A stretch of DNA of 64,000 nt from an uncultured Flavobacteriaceae bacterium (lineage in GTDB: Bacteria; Bacteroidota; Bacteroidia; Flavobacteriales; Flavobacteriaceae), in contig CANLQD010000011.1 in NCBI GenBank assembly GCA_947493175.1, forward strand, positions 1 through 64,000. The letters are read 5' to 3'. A model generated the notes under the pieces. It saw only the letters and a list, made by a program, of their open reading frames with translations, was not told the origin of the DNA and searched no databases. Both the position numbers and the translations under genes were made by a program. Below, one piece after another: positions 46,009-53,425 of this stretch (positions are counted from its first letter, which is position 1; each line of letters opens with the position of its first letter).

Positions 46009-46254
46009 AACCAATTAAAAAACAATAACAAAGCTCTGAAACAGTAGTAAGAACCGTACCACAAAACAAAACCCGTGACCTGAAATATTCAGGATCACAT
46101 TTTTAGCAAGTGGCCGGTCCTATCATGACTTATGATCACACGGGTGCTCATGAACACCATCAAGAGTGTATCACATATAGGATAGCAGGTTATACTAAAG
46201 GAAAAAGGTGGTTTAAGACAAAATGTACATATTGACTATCTTTAGGGGATTGGA
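46009..46254. mobile_element. right flank of the IS110 remnant
   Basis: About 246 bp with no gene, holding the palindrome CCTGAAATATTCAGG (about 46079-46093). IS110 elements lack clear terminal inverted repeats, so the true end cannot be fixed. Confidence 0.4.
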
Positions 46255-47295
46255 CTAAGGCTTTTCATAGGAGGTTTTGTTGGCAACTGGCTTATCCAAA
46301 GTCTCACTTAGTTTTTTATTCAATTCTTCACCCCGTAAATTACGCCCGATAATAATTCCATTTTGGTCGATTAAAAAATTATTAGGTATTGAATGGATTC
46401 CATAGATTAAAGCGGCTTCGTTTTCTTGTTCTTTTAAATCTGATACATGTATCCAATCTAAACTATCTTTTTTGATTGCATTTAACCAACTATCTTTATT
46501 CGAATCCAATGAAACCGCAAAAATTTCAAACCCATTATTTTTATATTTTTTATACGCTTTAATTAGATTCGGATTTTCTTGCCGACACGGGCCACACCAT
46601 GAAGCCCAAAATTCCAGAAGAATTGTTTTGCCTTTTAAGTCAGATAATTTTTTAAGCTTACCATTAGTATCGGTCATTTCAAAATCAGCAAACTGTTCTC
46701 CAATTTTGGTGTCTTTATTTAAATTAATATATTTTCTAATTCTTCTTCCGTATTCAGAAGTCTTATTTTCTTTGGATAATAGATTAAACAGTCGCTTAGT
46801 TTTACTTCTACCCAAATGTTTAGAATAGATGGAAAGTATGTCTGAACTTATAGGACTATTAGGATAACTCTTGATAAATTCGGTTCGTGCATTTTCCATT
46901 TCTTCAAATGTGAACAATGTTTCTATTTGCTTATATAAACCTTGACTTAAGTTTTCTGATTCAGAACCTGTAACGAGTGCATTTCTGAAACCTGTTTTAG
47001 TTGCGTCAAAAGTCATTGGGTTATTCTCTAGCCATAAACGTCTATTATTATTAGATCGATAACTTGTACGTAAAACTACTTGTATAGGTGCTTGAGGTAA
47101 TTCTGTATTAAAAAAAAAGTGATTGTCTTCAACTTGAATTGAATCGATTTTTTGACCAGTTATTGAATTTATCATATAAAGAAACGTTCCATCATTAAGA
47201 TTAATGGTTTCTCCTGTTAACGTAAATTTTGTTTCCAAACTTTCATTACAAGAAATCAGGAATATAGCCATTAATCCAAGCAATAATCCTTTCAT
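46255..47295 (-). CDS. TlpA-like thioredoxin-fold lipoprotein
   Basis: 346 residues. A lipoprotein signal (MAIFLISC, Cys16), an N-terminal DUF4369-like beta domain (about 22-110), a helical linker and a C-terminal AhpC/TSA-thioredoxin domain with LLEFWASWCGPCRQE: redox pair Cys234 and Cys237. Such proteins reduce or rearrange disulfides outside the inner membrane. The start lies 22 bp from attC-like element a. Confidence 0.9.
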   Translation of the reverse strand: MKGLLLGLMAIFLISCNESLETKFTLTGETINLNDGTFLYMINSITGQKIDSIQVEDNHFFFNTELPQAPIQVVLRTSYRSNNNRRLWLENNPMTFDATKTGFRNALVTGSESENLSQGLYKQIETLFTFEEMENARTEFIKSYPNSPISSDILSIYSKHLGRSKTKRLFNLLSKENKTSEYGRRIRKYINLNKDTKIGEQFADFEMTDTNGKLKKLSDLKGKTILLEFWASWCGPCRQENPNLIKAYKKYKNNGFEIFAVSLDSNKDSWLNAIKKDSLDWIHVSDLKEQENEAALIYGIHSIPNNFLIDQNGIIIGRNLRGEELNKKLSETLDKPVANKTSYEKP

Positions 47296-47317
47296 AGAAT
47301 TTTATTTTTAGCTTGTT

Positions 47318-47368
47318 GCCAACGGTTTTGTATAAGAACCGTTTTAATGGTTTTTATGCGTTGTTGGC
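47318..47368. repeat. attC-like element a (51 bp)
   Basis: GCCAACGG (47318-47325) faces GTTGGC (47363-47368), with ACCGTTTT and AACGGTTTT arms inside. In the minus-strand reading the element begins within the last codons of the Fic gene (Ala-Asn-Asn-Ala-stop), so the repeat itself encodes the C-terminus, and ends 22 bp before the TlpA-like gene. Confidence 0.65.
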
Positions 47369-48847
47369 TTTAGTTATTATTTTAAGAATTCCTTCATTAT
47401 GTTCAAGAAAGGCATTGCTGGCTTCAAGATTTTTTTGCATTTCATTCATTGATTCTCCGTGTATAGTGTGACTAAACTCATGCGCCCTATCGAGCATTCT
47501 AACGTATGGTTTTGGATCCCTATTTCTTGTTAGTCTTCTAAGAGCTCCTAAATAGTCATCCCGATAAACAGTAGGGATAATGATTTTACAATGACCTTCC
47601 TTCACAAGCTCTGAATTCATCATTACTCTAGCAATACGACCATTACCGTCGAAAAACGGATGAACCTCACTGACAACAAACATCATGTAAGCGGCTTTAG
47701 CTAATGGATGTCTCAAGGCTTGATAAAAATCAAAGCTCTTGATTAATGTTCCATTAACCAAGTTCATATCGACAAAGGCAGTGCTTCCAGCAAAGTTGTT
47801 CTTAGTCTTGAAAAGCCCTGGATTTTTATCTTGTCTTGCGCTTAAGATTATTTGATGCCTATATTTCAGAATTTTAATAAAATCTTCTGTAGAATTAGGA
47901 GTTAGTTCCATTTCCTTTCTATTAGAAACTATTTGATAAGTACCTAAAACATCATGAGAGTCTTCATTTCTCAAGGGTAAAGGTTTTTGTGTTCTAATAA
48001 TTTCTTTAGCATCTTCTATACTAAATACAGTGCCTTCAATGTAGTTGGAAAAGTAACTTTCGTAGAAAGCAAAATTTCTGAATGAATTTATATTTGTATT
48101 TCTTTCTTTTCTATTCCTAAATTCAATTTCATTAAGTTCCTGAAAAAGAATTTCAAATAATTCAATCCTTGCTGGGTCATATGGAAGTCCGAATGCTCTT
48201 GCTGTTGCCAATGGCGATTCCAATATTTTTGAAGGATGTGTGGTTAAGAGAGCACTAATTATTTTATTCAATTTCTGGAATTCTTTTTCCATACCAAGTA
48301 GAAGCGAAATTTCTTTTGCTTTGTCTCTTACAGCATTTAACTCTTCTTCTCCATTAACTCTTATAATTTGTTCAAGTTTTTCTTCGATTTCGGGAAAAGT
48401 TAATGTCTTGGATTCTGATCCTGGTTTACGTGAAACTTGCAGATTTTCTAGAAAAGCACGGGCTCTTTGTGATACATAGAGTTCCTCTGAAAATGGATTA
48501 TCTCCTTGAATTGGTCCACTTCCCTTAAGAAAATTTATATCTATTCCTGGAAGGCTTATCTTTTTAGTATACTTATAGGTAACAAATATTTGTCCACTTG
48601 ATGTTGGTTTAAATTCGAAAGCAGATCTATGACTAAGAACGGATTCTGGATATAAGTTTCCCAAAATCGAAAAAATATTTCTCCTTATTATTTCCCCAGG
48701 AGGTTCATTTAGATTCGAAGTGTAAATTCTTGGTGCAATTTTCCTAATCTCTCCATTCTTTTCAAGTTTTGATATTTTTTTGGAAATAGTGGAGTCAGAG
48801 GATCCAAAGATTATTTCTTTTAGATGTATAGGGGTATTTTTTTCCAT
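47354..48847 (-). CDS. AbiEi-like winged helix fused to a Fic domain
   Basis: 497 residues. Residues 1-150 resemble AbiEi antitoxins: a winged helix (STISKKISKLEKNGEIRKI, APRIYTS) and a second part with PESVLSHRSAFEF, IFVTYKY and VSQRARAFLENL. Residues about 240-460 are a Fic AMP-transferase: the inhibitory helix motif SNYIEG at 267-272 (S/TxxxEG) and the active-site loop HPFFDGNGRIAR at 396-407, complete with catalytic His396. Fic domains attach AMP to hydroxyls of target proteins; the inhibitory motif makes it self-restrained (class II). The winged helix probably binds the iterated sites at 48873-49020, upstream of its own gene. A toxin-antitoxin or defence role is inference. Confidence 0.85.
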   Translation of the reverse strand: MEKNTPIHLKEIIFGSSDSTISKKISKLEKNGEIRKIAPRIYTSNLNEPPGEIIRRNIFSILGNLYPESVLSHRSAFEFKPTSSGQIFVTYKYTKKISLPGIDINFLKGSGPIQGDNPFSEELYVSQRARAFLENLQVSRKPGSESKTLTFPEIEEKLEQIIRVNGEEELNAVRDKAKEISLLLGMEKEFQKLNKIISALLTTHPSKILESPLATARAFGLPYDPARIELFEILFQELNEIEFRNRKERNTNINSFRNFAFYESYFSNYIEGTVFSIEDAKEIIRTQKPLPLRNEDSHDVLGTYQIVSNRKEMELTPNSTEDFIKILKYRHQIILSARQDKNPGLFKTKNNFAGSTAFVDMNLVNGTLIKSFDFYQALRHPLAKAAYMMFVVSEVHPFFDGNGRIARVMMNSELVKEGHCKIIIPTVYRDDYLGALRRLTRNRDPKPYVRMLDRAHEFSHTIHGESMNEMQKNLEASNAFLEHNEGILKIITKANNA

Positions 48848-48872
48848 TATAATTTAATATTTAATGAAATTA

Positions 48873-49020
48873 GGAAAATAATTTCTATCATAAACACCAA
48901 AATGGAAAATAATTTCTATTAAAAATTAAAATAGAAAATAAATTCGATTAAAACAATCGAAATAAATTGAAAAGGAAAATATTTTCTAATATAAAATGAA
49001 AAACAGAAAATAAAATAGAC
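48873..49020. promoter_or_regulatory. iterated operator-like sites upstream of the Fic fusion
   Basis: GGAAAATAATTTCTAT occurs exactly at 48873-48888 and 48904-48919; variants are at 48933-48948 (AGAAAATAAATTCGAT), 48974-48990 (GGAAAATATTTTCTAAT, with the perfect palindrome GAAAATATTTTC) and 49005-49020. The core is GAAAN4TTTC, with spacing of about 30 bp between the first three. All lie within 175 bp upstream of the Fic gene. Confidence 0.75.
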
Positions 49021-49044
49021 TATAGAGGTTTTTCGATAATTAAA

Positions 49045-49243
49045 GCCAACGGTTAGTATATGAAAAGTAGGGCAGTTCAAAGGCACTAAACTTTTGGGAA
49101 GCACAAAGCCATATTTTTAATTTTCTTTTTAACTATTTCGTTAGCTAAAATACAAATTAAAAATATGGCGACTCTCAAATAAGCCCAAGACATTGATTAA
49201 GTACTATTTGCCCTATTTTTTATATACATTGTTATCTGCTGGC
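49045..49243. repeat. large nested inverted repeat, attC-like element b (199 bp)
   Basis: GCCAACGG (49045-49052) and GCTGGC (49238-49243) are the outer ends; the arms GTATATGAAAAGTAGGGCA and the inverse of TTTGCCCTATTTTTTATATAC pair. A second inner stem is formed by AGCCATATTTTTAATTT and AAATTAAAAATATGGC. It lies between the operator cluster and the GNAT stop codon. Confidence 0.65.
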
Positions 49244-49253
49244 TTTTCCGCAA

Positions 49254-49697
49254 TCAAATGTTCAGATAAAAACGTTCCTTGCTTTTAGATATTCCGCCAA
49301 ATTTTCGATAAAAATCTATGGCTTTTTTATTAAAATCAGGTGTTTGCCATTGAATGATACTGCACTTTTGATTTTTTGCATATTCACTTATCTTTCCCAT
49401 TAGAAGTCCGCCCAAGCCATTACCTCTGGCGTTTTCTTTTAGATACAGACAGTCAAGATAGATATAAAAATCCGCGTCCCAAGTTGAAAACTGTTTTATA
49501 AAGGTCGCATAACCGACAATCAAATTTTCTTGCTCTATGACCAAACATTTTAAACAGGGATTTTGCCCAAATAGAAACTTGGACAACAACTCCGATTTAT
49601 TTTTCCGTTCGTAGTCCGCTTGTTCGTACTTAGCGTGTTCTTTGCATAAATCTATAATTTGAGGCAAGTCCTTTTTTTCTGCAAATCTTATTTCCAT
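49254..49697 (-). CDS. GNAT family N-acetyltransferase
   Basis: 147 residues from the ATG at 49697, where MEIRFAEKKDLPQIIDLC starts a GNAT fold; eight more codons are open upstream, overlapping the rhodanese stop. Acetyl-CoA-binding region: LYLKENARGNGLGGLLMGKI (R/Q-x2-G-x-G/A). C-terminal YRKFGG. Substrate unknown. It starts 12 bp past the rhodanese stop, so the two are probably co-transcribed. Confidence 0.88.
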   Translation of the reverse strand: MEIRFAEKKDLPQIIDLCKEHAKYEQADYERKNKSELLSKFLFGQNPCLKCLVIEQENLIVGYATFIKQFSTWDADFYIYLDCLYLKENARGNGLGGLLMGKISEYAKNQKCSIIQWQTPDFNKKAIDFYRKFGGISKSKERFYLNI

Positions 49698-49708
49698 TCT
49701 ACAGGTGT

Positions 49709-50101
49709 TTAACAGGCACATTCCATAATTGCACCTTTTACTGGATTTGTTCCCTCGGTTGCATATCCGTCAAATTTCCACCATTCAATTCCGCCCATTA
49801 GTTCTTTAACCTTAAATCCAAGTTTTGCCATATTCAATGCCCCTTTTGTCGAAGCGTTGCAACCGATTCCATCACAATAGCAAACATAGGTTATTGACTT
49901 GTCCAAATGTTTTGTGCTTTCTTCGTTCATGTCTCTGTGGGGAAGGTTTATGGCTGTTGGAATATGTTCTTTTTCAAAGCCAATTGCTTTTCGGGCGTCT
50001 AAAGCCACTACGCTTTCTTTGTTTTCCAATGCGTCCCATAAATCCGATGGGTCCATTTCGTAAGCAAGTTTGTTTTCATAAAATTCAATTTGTTTTTGCA
50101 T
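49709..50101 (-). CDS. rhodanese-like domain protein
   Basis: 130 residues with a single rhodanese fold: VVALDARKAIGFEKEHIPTAINLPHRDM and YVCYCDGIGCNASTKGA at the active-site loop, where Cys sits before DGIGC and a second Cys follows. LGFKVKELMGGIEWWKFDGY closes the domain. A C-terminal CAC adds two cysteines. Likely a sulfur carrier or transferase in the cytosol. Divergent from a LysR regulator that may control it. Confidence 0.87.
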   Translation of the reverse strand: MQKQIEFYENKLAYEMDPSDLWDALENKESVVALDARKAIGFEKEHIPTAINLPHRDMNEESTKHLDKSITYVCYCDGIGCNASTKGALNMAKLGFKVKELMGGIEWWKFDGYATEGTNPVKGAIMECAC

Positions 50102-50168
50102 AATTTCTTGTTTTTTAGTTGGTCAAAATTATTTGGTTTAGTACCATGATTTCAAACTTTGGAATTGA

Positions 50169-50187
50169 AGCTTTAAAATTTAAAGCT
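50169..50187. promoter_or_regulatory. 19-bp palindrome, candidate LysR site
   Basis: AGCTTTAAA-A-TTTAAAGCT is a perfect inverted repeat around one base, located between the divergent rhodanese and LysR genes (50102-50236), fitting a LysR-type operator. Confidence 0.6.
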
Positions 50188-50236
50188 GAAAAAATTTCAA
50201 CTATGGATTTTTCACAAATGGTTAACTTAGTGCCTT

Positions 50237-51127
50237 ATGGAAATCAAATATTTTAGGTTGGTAAAAACAATTGAGGAAGAAGGCAGTATTGCCAATTCTG
50301 CCGAGAAATTATTTTTGACCCAATCAGCTTTAAGCCATCAATTAAGGGAATTGGAAGAACGCTTGGGTTTCAAGGTCTTTCTTCGTACACGTAATAAATG
50401 GAAATTAACGGTTGAAGGCGATGAACTTTATAAATTAGGAAATTCAATTCTCGAAAGTATTGAAAAGGGTTTTCAGAATATTGAACAATTGCGAACTGGT
50501 TCTGTTGGAAATATTAAAGTAAGCACAGAATGTTATAGTTTTTATCAAGGTTTATCGTCTTTTATTCAAAAAATGGGGCTCTTGTACCCAGAAATAGATG
50601 TTGATTTGATTCTTGAAGCTACACATCAACCAATTTCAAAGATTTTGTCCAATGAGATTGATATTGCCATAGTTACCTCAAAACCAGCAAACGAAACTTT
50701 GTTGAGTATCGAGGTTTATGAGGATGAAATTTTTGCAATAATGCATAAGGAAAACCCTTTGAACGAGTTAGATTTTTTAGATACGAATGATTTTTCGGAT
50801 GCACATTTGATTATCCATTCGTTCCCTTTGGAAACGGTCTCGGTCTATGAGCAATTTCTAAAACCCAATAAAATTACTCCGTTCAAGATTTCCGCTATTC
50901 CGCTTACTGAGGTCGCTTTGGAAATGGTCGATGCTAATATGGGAATAATGTGTATGCCCAAATGGGCGTTAAAGTCTTTTAAGGTTTCGGATGATTTGAT
51001 TTTTAAGAGAATTGGCAAGAACGGTTTGAAAAGAACACATTATTTGGTCTTTCGTAAAGCCGACAAGGTCAAAAAGTACGTTAACGATTTTATTTCCAAT
51101 TTTGAAGATGATTTTTCAAAGGATTGA
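50237..51127 (+). CDS. LysR family transcriptional regulator
   Basis: 296 residues. Helix-turn-helix in EEGSIANSAEKLFLTQSALSHQLRELEERLG followed by the linker helix; the C-terminal periplasmic-binding-like effector domain has IDIAIVTSKP and MVDANMGIMCMPKWAL. Divergent from the rhodanese-GNAT pair, its likely target. Last gene of the island. Confidence 0.93.
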   Translation: MEIKYFRLVKTIEEEGSIANSAEKLFLTQSALSHQLRELEERLGFKVFLRTRNKWKLTVEGDELYKLGNSILESIEKGFQNIEQLRTGSVGNIKVSTECYSFYQGLSSFIQKMGLLYPEIDVDLILEATHQPISKILSNEIDIAIVTSKPANETLLSIEVYEDEIFAIMHKENPLNELDFLDTNDFSDAHLIIHSFPLETVSVYEQFLKPNKITPFKISAIPLTEVALEMVDANMGIMCMPKWALKSFKVSDDLIFKRIGKNGLKRTHYLVFRKADKVKKYVNDFISNFEDDFSKD

Positions 51128-51610
51128 TTTTTTTCAGCTTGCAGATAACAATTAAATATAATTACTAGTAACTATACTCCTTTTATATGTCCAATTTATA
51201 CAAATCCCATTAAATAAGGGGATTAGAAATGTTTAATGACATGGTATTCGCATACGATTCGTTTGAAAACGGAAAAAATATCGTTTCATAGGCAACCTTT
51301 TCCTCTTGTATTTTATAATTTTTCAATGCCCATTTTAAACGGTGTATTGTACCTTCCTTTCCGCAACATAACAACTATCCTGAAAACACGACGTATTCCT
51401 GGAGCTGGGCAGGTACTTTATAACCTTCCTGAAGGGCTGCTACAAAAGGCTTGCTCGAACCAAGGATACCATGATTTCCTAAGCTCCAGAGGAACAATTT
51501 TTACAGTATGTGGGGTGAGGCAGCTCTTTATTGCATGTCCGCCAAATAAAACAACCCTTTGGGCTTCTTCAAATTATACGAAAAACTATCTTTGTAAAAA
51601 CAACGCCCAA
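51128..51610. other. 483-bp spacer at the island edge
   Basis: Open in frame with the exonuclease gene for 125 codons, but this extension has no family-like sequence and no conserved start. Nothing else supported. It marks the return from low to normal GC content. Confidence 0.55.
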
Positions 51611-52387
51611 ATGCAACTGAACCTCACACGACCTATCTGTTTCTTCGATTTGGAAACCACTGGCACCAATGTGGCCAAAGACCGTATTGTAGAGATATCC
51701 ATCCTCAAAATCTTTCCCAATGGCAACAAGGAAAGCAAAACGTGGTTGGTGAATCCTGAAATGCCCATTCCGGCGGAAGCCGCTTCCATACATGGTATCT
51801 CCAATGAAAAAGTAGCGAACGAACCTACCTTTAAAGAATTATCCAAAGAGATTTATCTAATGATCAAGGATAGTGATTTGGGGGGCTTCAATTCAGACCG
51901 TTTCGATATTCCGCTCTTGGCCGAGGAGATGCTTCGGGTAGGGATCGATTTTGATATGAAAAATACCGTGGCCATCGATGTGCAGACGATTTTTCACAAA
52001 ATGGAAAAAAGAACCTTGGGAGCCGCCTACCAATTCTATTGCGGAAAAGATTTGACCGATGCCCATAGTGCCGAGGCAGACACCTTGGCGACCTATGAGG
52101 TGCTGTTGTCGCAATTGGAGCGCTATCCCGACTTGGAGAACAATGTGAAAAAATTAGCAGCATTCTCTACACACCGAAAGTTTGCCGATTTCGCGGGGTT
52201 TATCGGATTGGATGAGGATGACCAGGAAATCTTTACCTTCGGAAAACACAAGGGTAAAAGGGTGCATGATGTGCTAGAGAAAGAGCCCGGATACTTTGGT
52301 TGGATTTTGAACGCCGATTTTCCGTTGTACACCAAAAAAGTGTTGACACAGATAAAGTTGAGCAAACTCAATAATAAATTGAACTGA
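51611..52387 (+). CDS. 3'-5' exonuclease (DnaQ/RNase T-like)
   Basis: 258 residues from the ATG at 51611, where the conserved FDLETTG begins ten residues in. DEDDh motifs: FDLETTG (first Asp, Glu), GFNSDRFDIPLL (second Asp) and AHSAEADTLATYE (His and Asp). The C-terminal tail has FTFGKHKGKRVHDVL, seen in Bacteroidota homologues. Trims DNA or RNA 3' ends. Confidence 0.92.
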   Translation: MQLNLTRPICFFDLETTGTNVAKDRIVEISILKIFPNGNKESKTWLVNPEMPIPAEAASIHGISNEKVANEPTFKELSKEIYLMIKDSDLGGFNSDRFDIPLLAEEMLRVGIDFDMKNTVAIDVQTIFHKMEKRTLGAAYQFYCGKDLTDAHSAEADTLATYEVLLSQLERYPDLENNVKKLAAFSTHRKFADFAGFIGLDEDDQEIFTFGKHKGKRVHDVLEKEPGYFGWILNADFPLYTKKVLTQIKLSKLNNKLN

Positions 52388-52475
52388 GAAAGACCACAGG
52401 TCATTCTTTTGATCACCAAACACCAACACTACCTAAGTCTAATCCTTCCGTTCCATTCTCTTTTATTAAAAAAAT

Positions 52476-53087
52476 ATGAAAATTATCTGTATCGGTCGAA
52501 ACTATGCTGCCCACATCGAGGAATTGGACAATGAGCGGCCCTCAGAGCCCGTAGTCTTTATTAAGCCTGACTCTGCGGTACTGCCCAAGGAACAGGATTT
52601 TTACATTCCCGATTTTTCCGAAGAGATCCATTATGAGGTCGAGGTCCTGGTCAAGATCAACAAGGTAGGCAAGCATATCAATGAAAAATTTGCGCATACG
52701 TATTACGAAGAAGTCGGACTCGGAATCGATTTTACCGCAAGGGACCTTCAAAGCAAGCTTAAAAAAGAGGGACTCCCTTGGGAGAAGGCCAAAGGTTTTG
52801 ATGGGGCTGCGGTAATCGGCAAATGGTTGCCGAAATCGAATTTTACCGATTTGAACGGCCTTGATTTTTCGCTTCACCAGAATGGAGAAGTGGTTCAAAA
52901 AGGCAATACCGCAATGATGCTTTGGAAGATAGATGAACTCATCGCTTATGTCTCCCAGTTCTTCACCTTAAAAAAAGGAGATATTATTTTTACGGGTACG
53001 CCCGAAGGTGTTGGTAAAATACACCCAAATGACTATCTTTCGGGAGTATTGGAAGGCAAAGAATTGTTCTCGTTAAAAATTAAGTAA
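52476..53087 (+). CDS. fumarylacetoacetate hydrolase family protein
   Basis: 203 residues, the core FAH fold: IGRNYAAHIEEL, FIKPDSAVLP, HYEVEVLVKI (metal-binding Glu residues), FTARDLQSKLKKEGLPW and IIFTGTPEGVGKI. Hydrolyses or decarboxylates a 2,4-dioxo or related acid. It overlaps the next ATG by one base (TAATGA), so translation is coupled. Confidence 0.93.
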   Translation: MKIICIGRNYAAHIEELDNERPSEPVVFIKPDSAVLPKEQDFYIPDFSEEIHYEVEVLVKINKVGKHINEKFAHTYYEEVGLGIDFTARDLQSKLKKEGLPWEKAKGFDGAAVIGKWLPKSNFTDLNGLDFSLHQNGEVVQKGNTAMMLWKIDELIAYVSQFFTLKKGDIIFTGTPEGVGKIHPNDYLSGVLEGKELFSLKIK

Positions 53088-53425
53088 TGATATACAGCTT
53101 GGATAAAATAAATGAGATGGCCGAGGGTGACGAAGAATTTGTCCAATCCGTTATCTCGGTTTTTTTGGAAGAAGTACCTACAGATCTTTCCCAATTGGAA
53201 ACCGCGTTGCAGTCTAGGAACTACGAGCAAGTGTATAAGTTGGCCCACAAGATAAAGCCCAATGTAGATTTGTTGGGAATGGAACAAACGCGAGCTGCTG
53301 CCCTCGAAATAGAGACCTTGGGAAAAAGTGAGGCGAACATGGCCGAAATAGAAAAAGTTTTTCCGATCCTTCAAAAAGACATTGCCCAGGTCGTTGCTGA
53401 GCTAAAGAAAGACTTCGATCTCTGA
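53087..53425 (+). CDS. histidine phosphotransfer (HPt) domain protein
   Basis: 112 residues made of one HPt domain: helices with the phosphorylatable His54 in YKLAHKIKPNVDLLGM. It passes phosphate between receiver domains in a multistep relay. No kinase or receiver is encoded beside it; it is squeezed between FAH and cinA with one-base overlaps on both sides, so it is an orphan HPt in a housekeeping operon. Confidence 0.9.
   Translation: MIYSLDKINEMAEGDEEFVQSVISVFLEEVPTDLSQLETALQSRNYEQVYKLAHKIKPNVDLLGMEQTRAAALEIETLGKSEANMAEIEKVFPILQKDIAQVVAELKKDFDL

Noticed and set aside
48919..49104. 61-codon minus-strand frame across the operator cluster
   Set aside because: AT-rich, Phe/Ile-rich translation over repeated operator sites; no start signal.
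37000..51130. Prophage or conjugative element
   Set aside because: No phage structural, integrase, relaxase or Tra genes were found in the island.
51236..51610. N-terminal 125-residue extension of the exonuclease
   Set aside because: It is merely open; the DEDDh domain starts just after the ATG at 51611 and the extension matches nothing.
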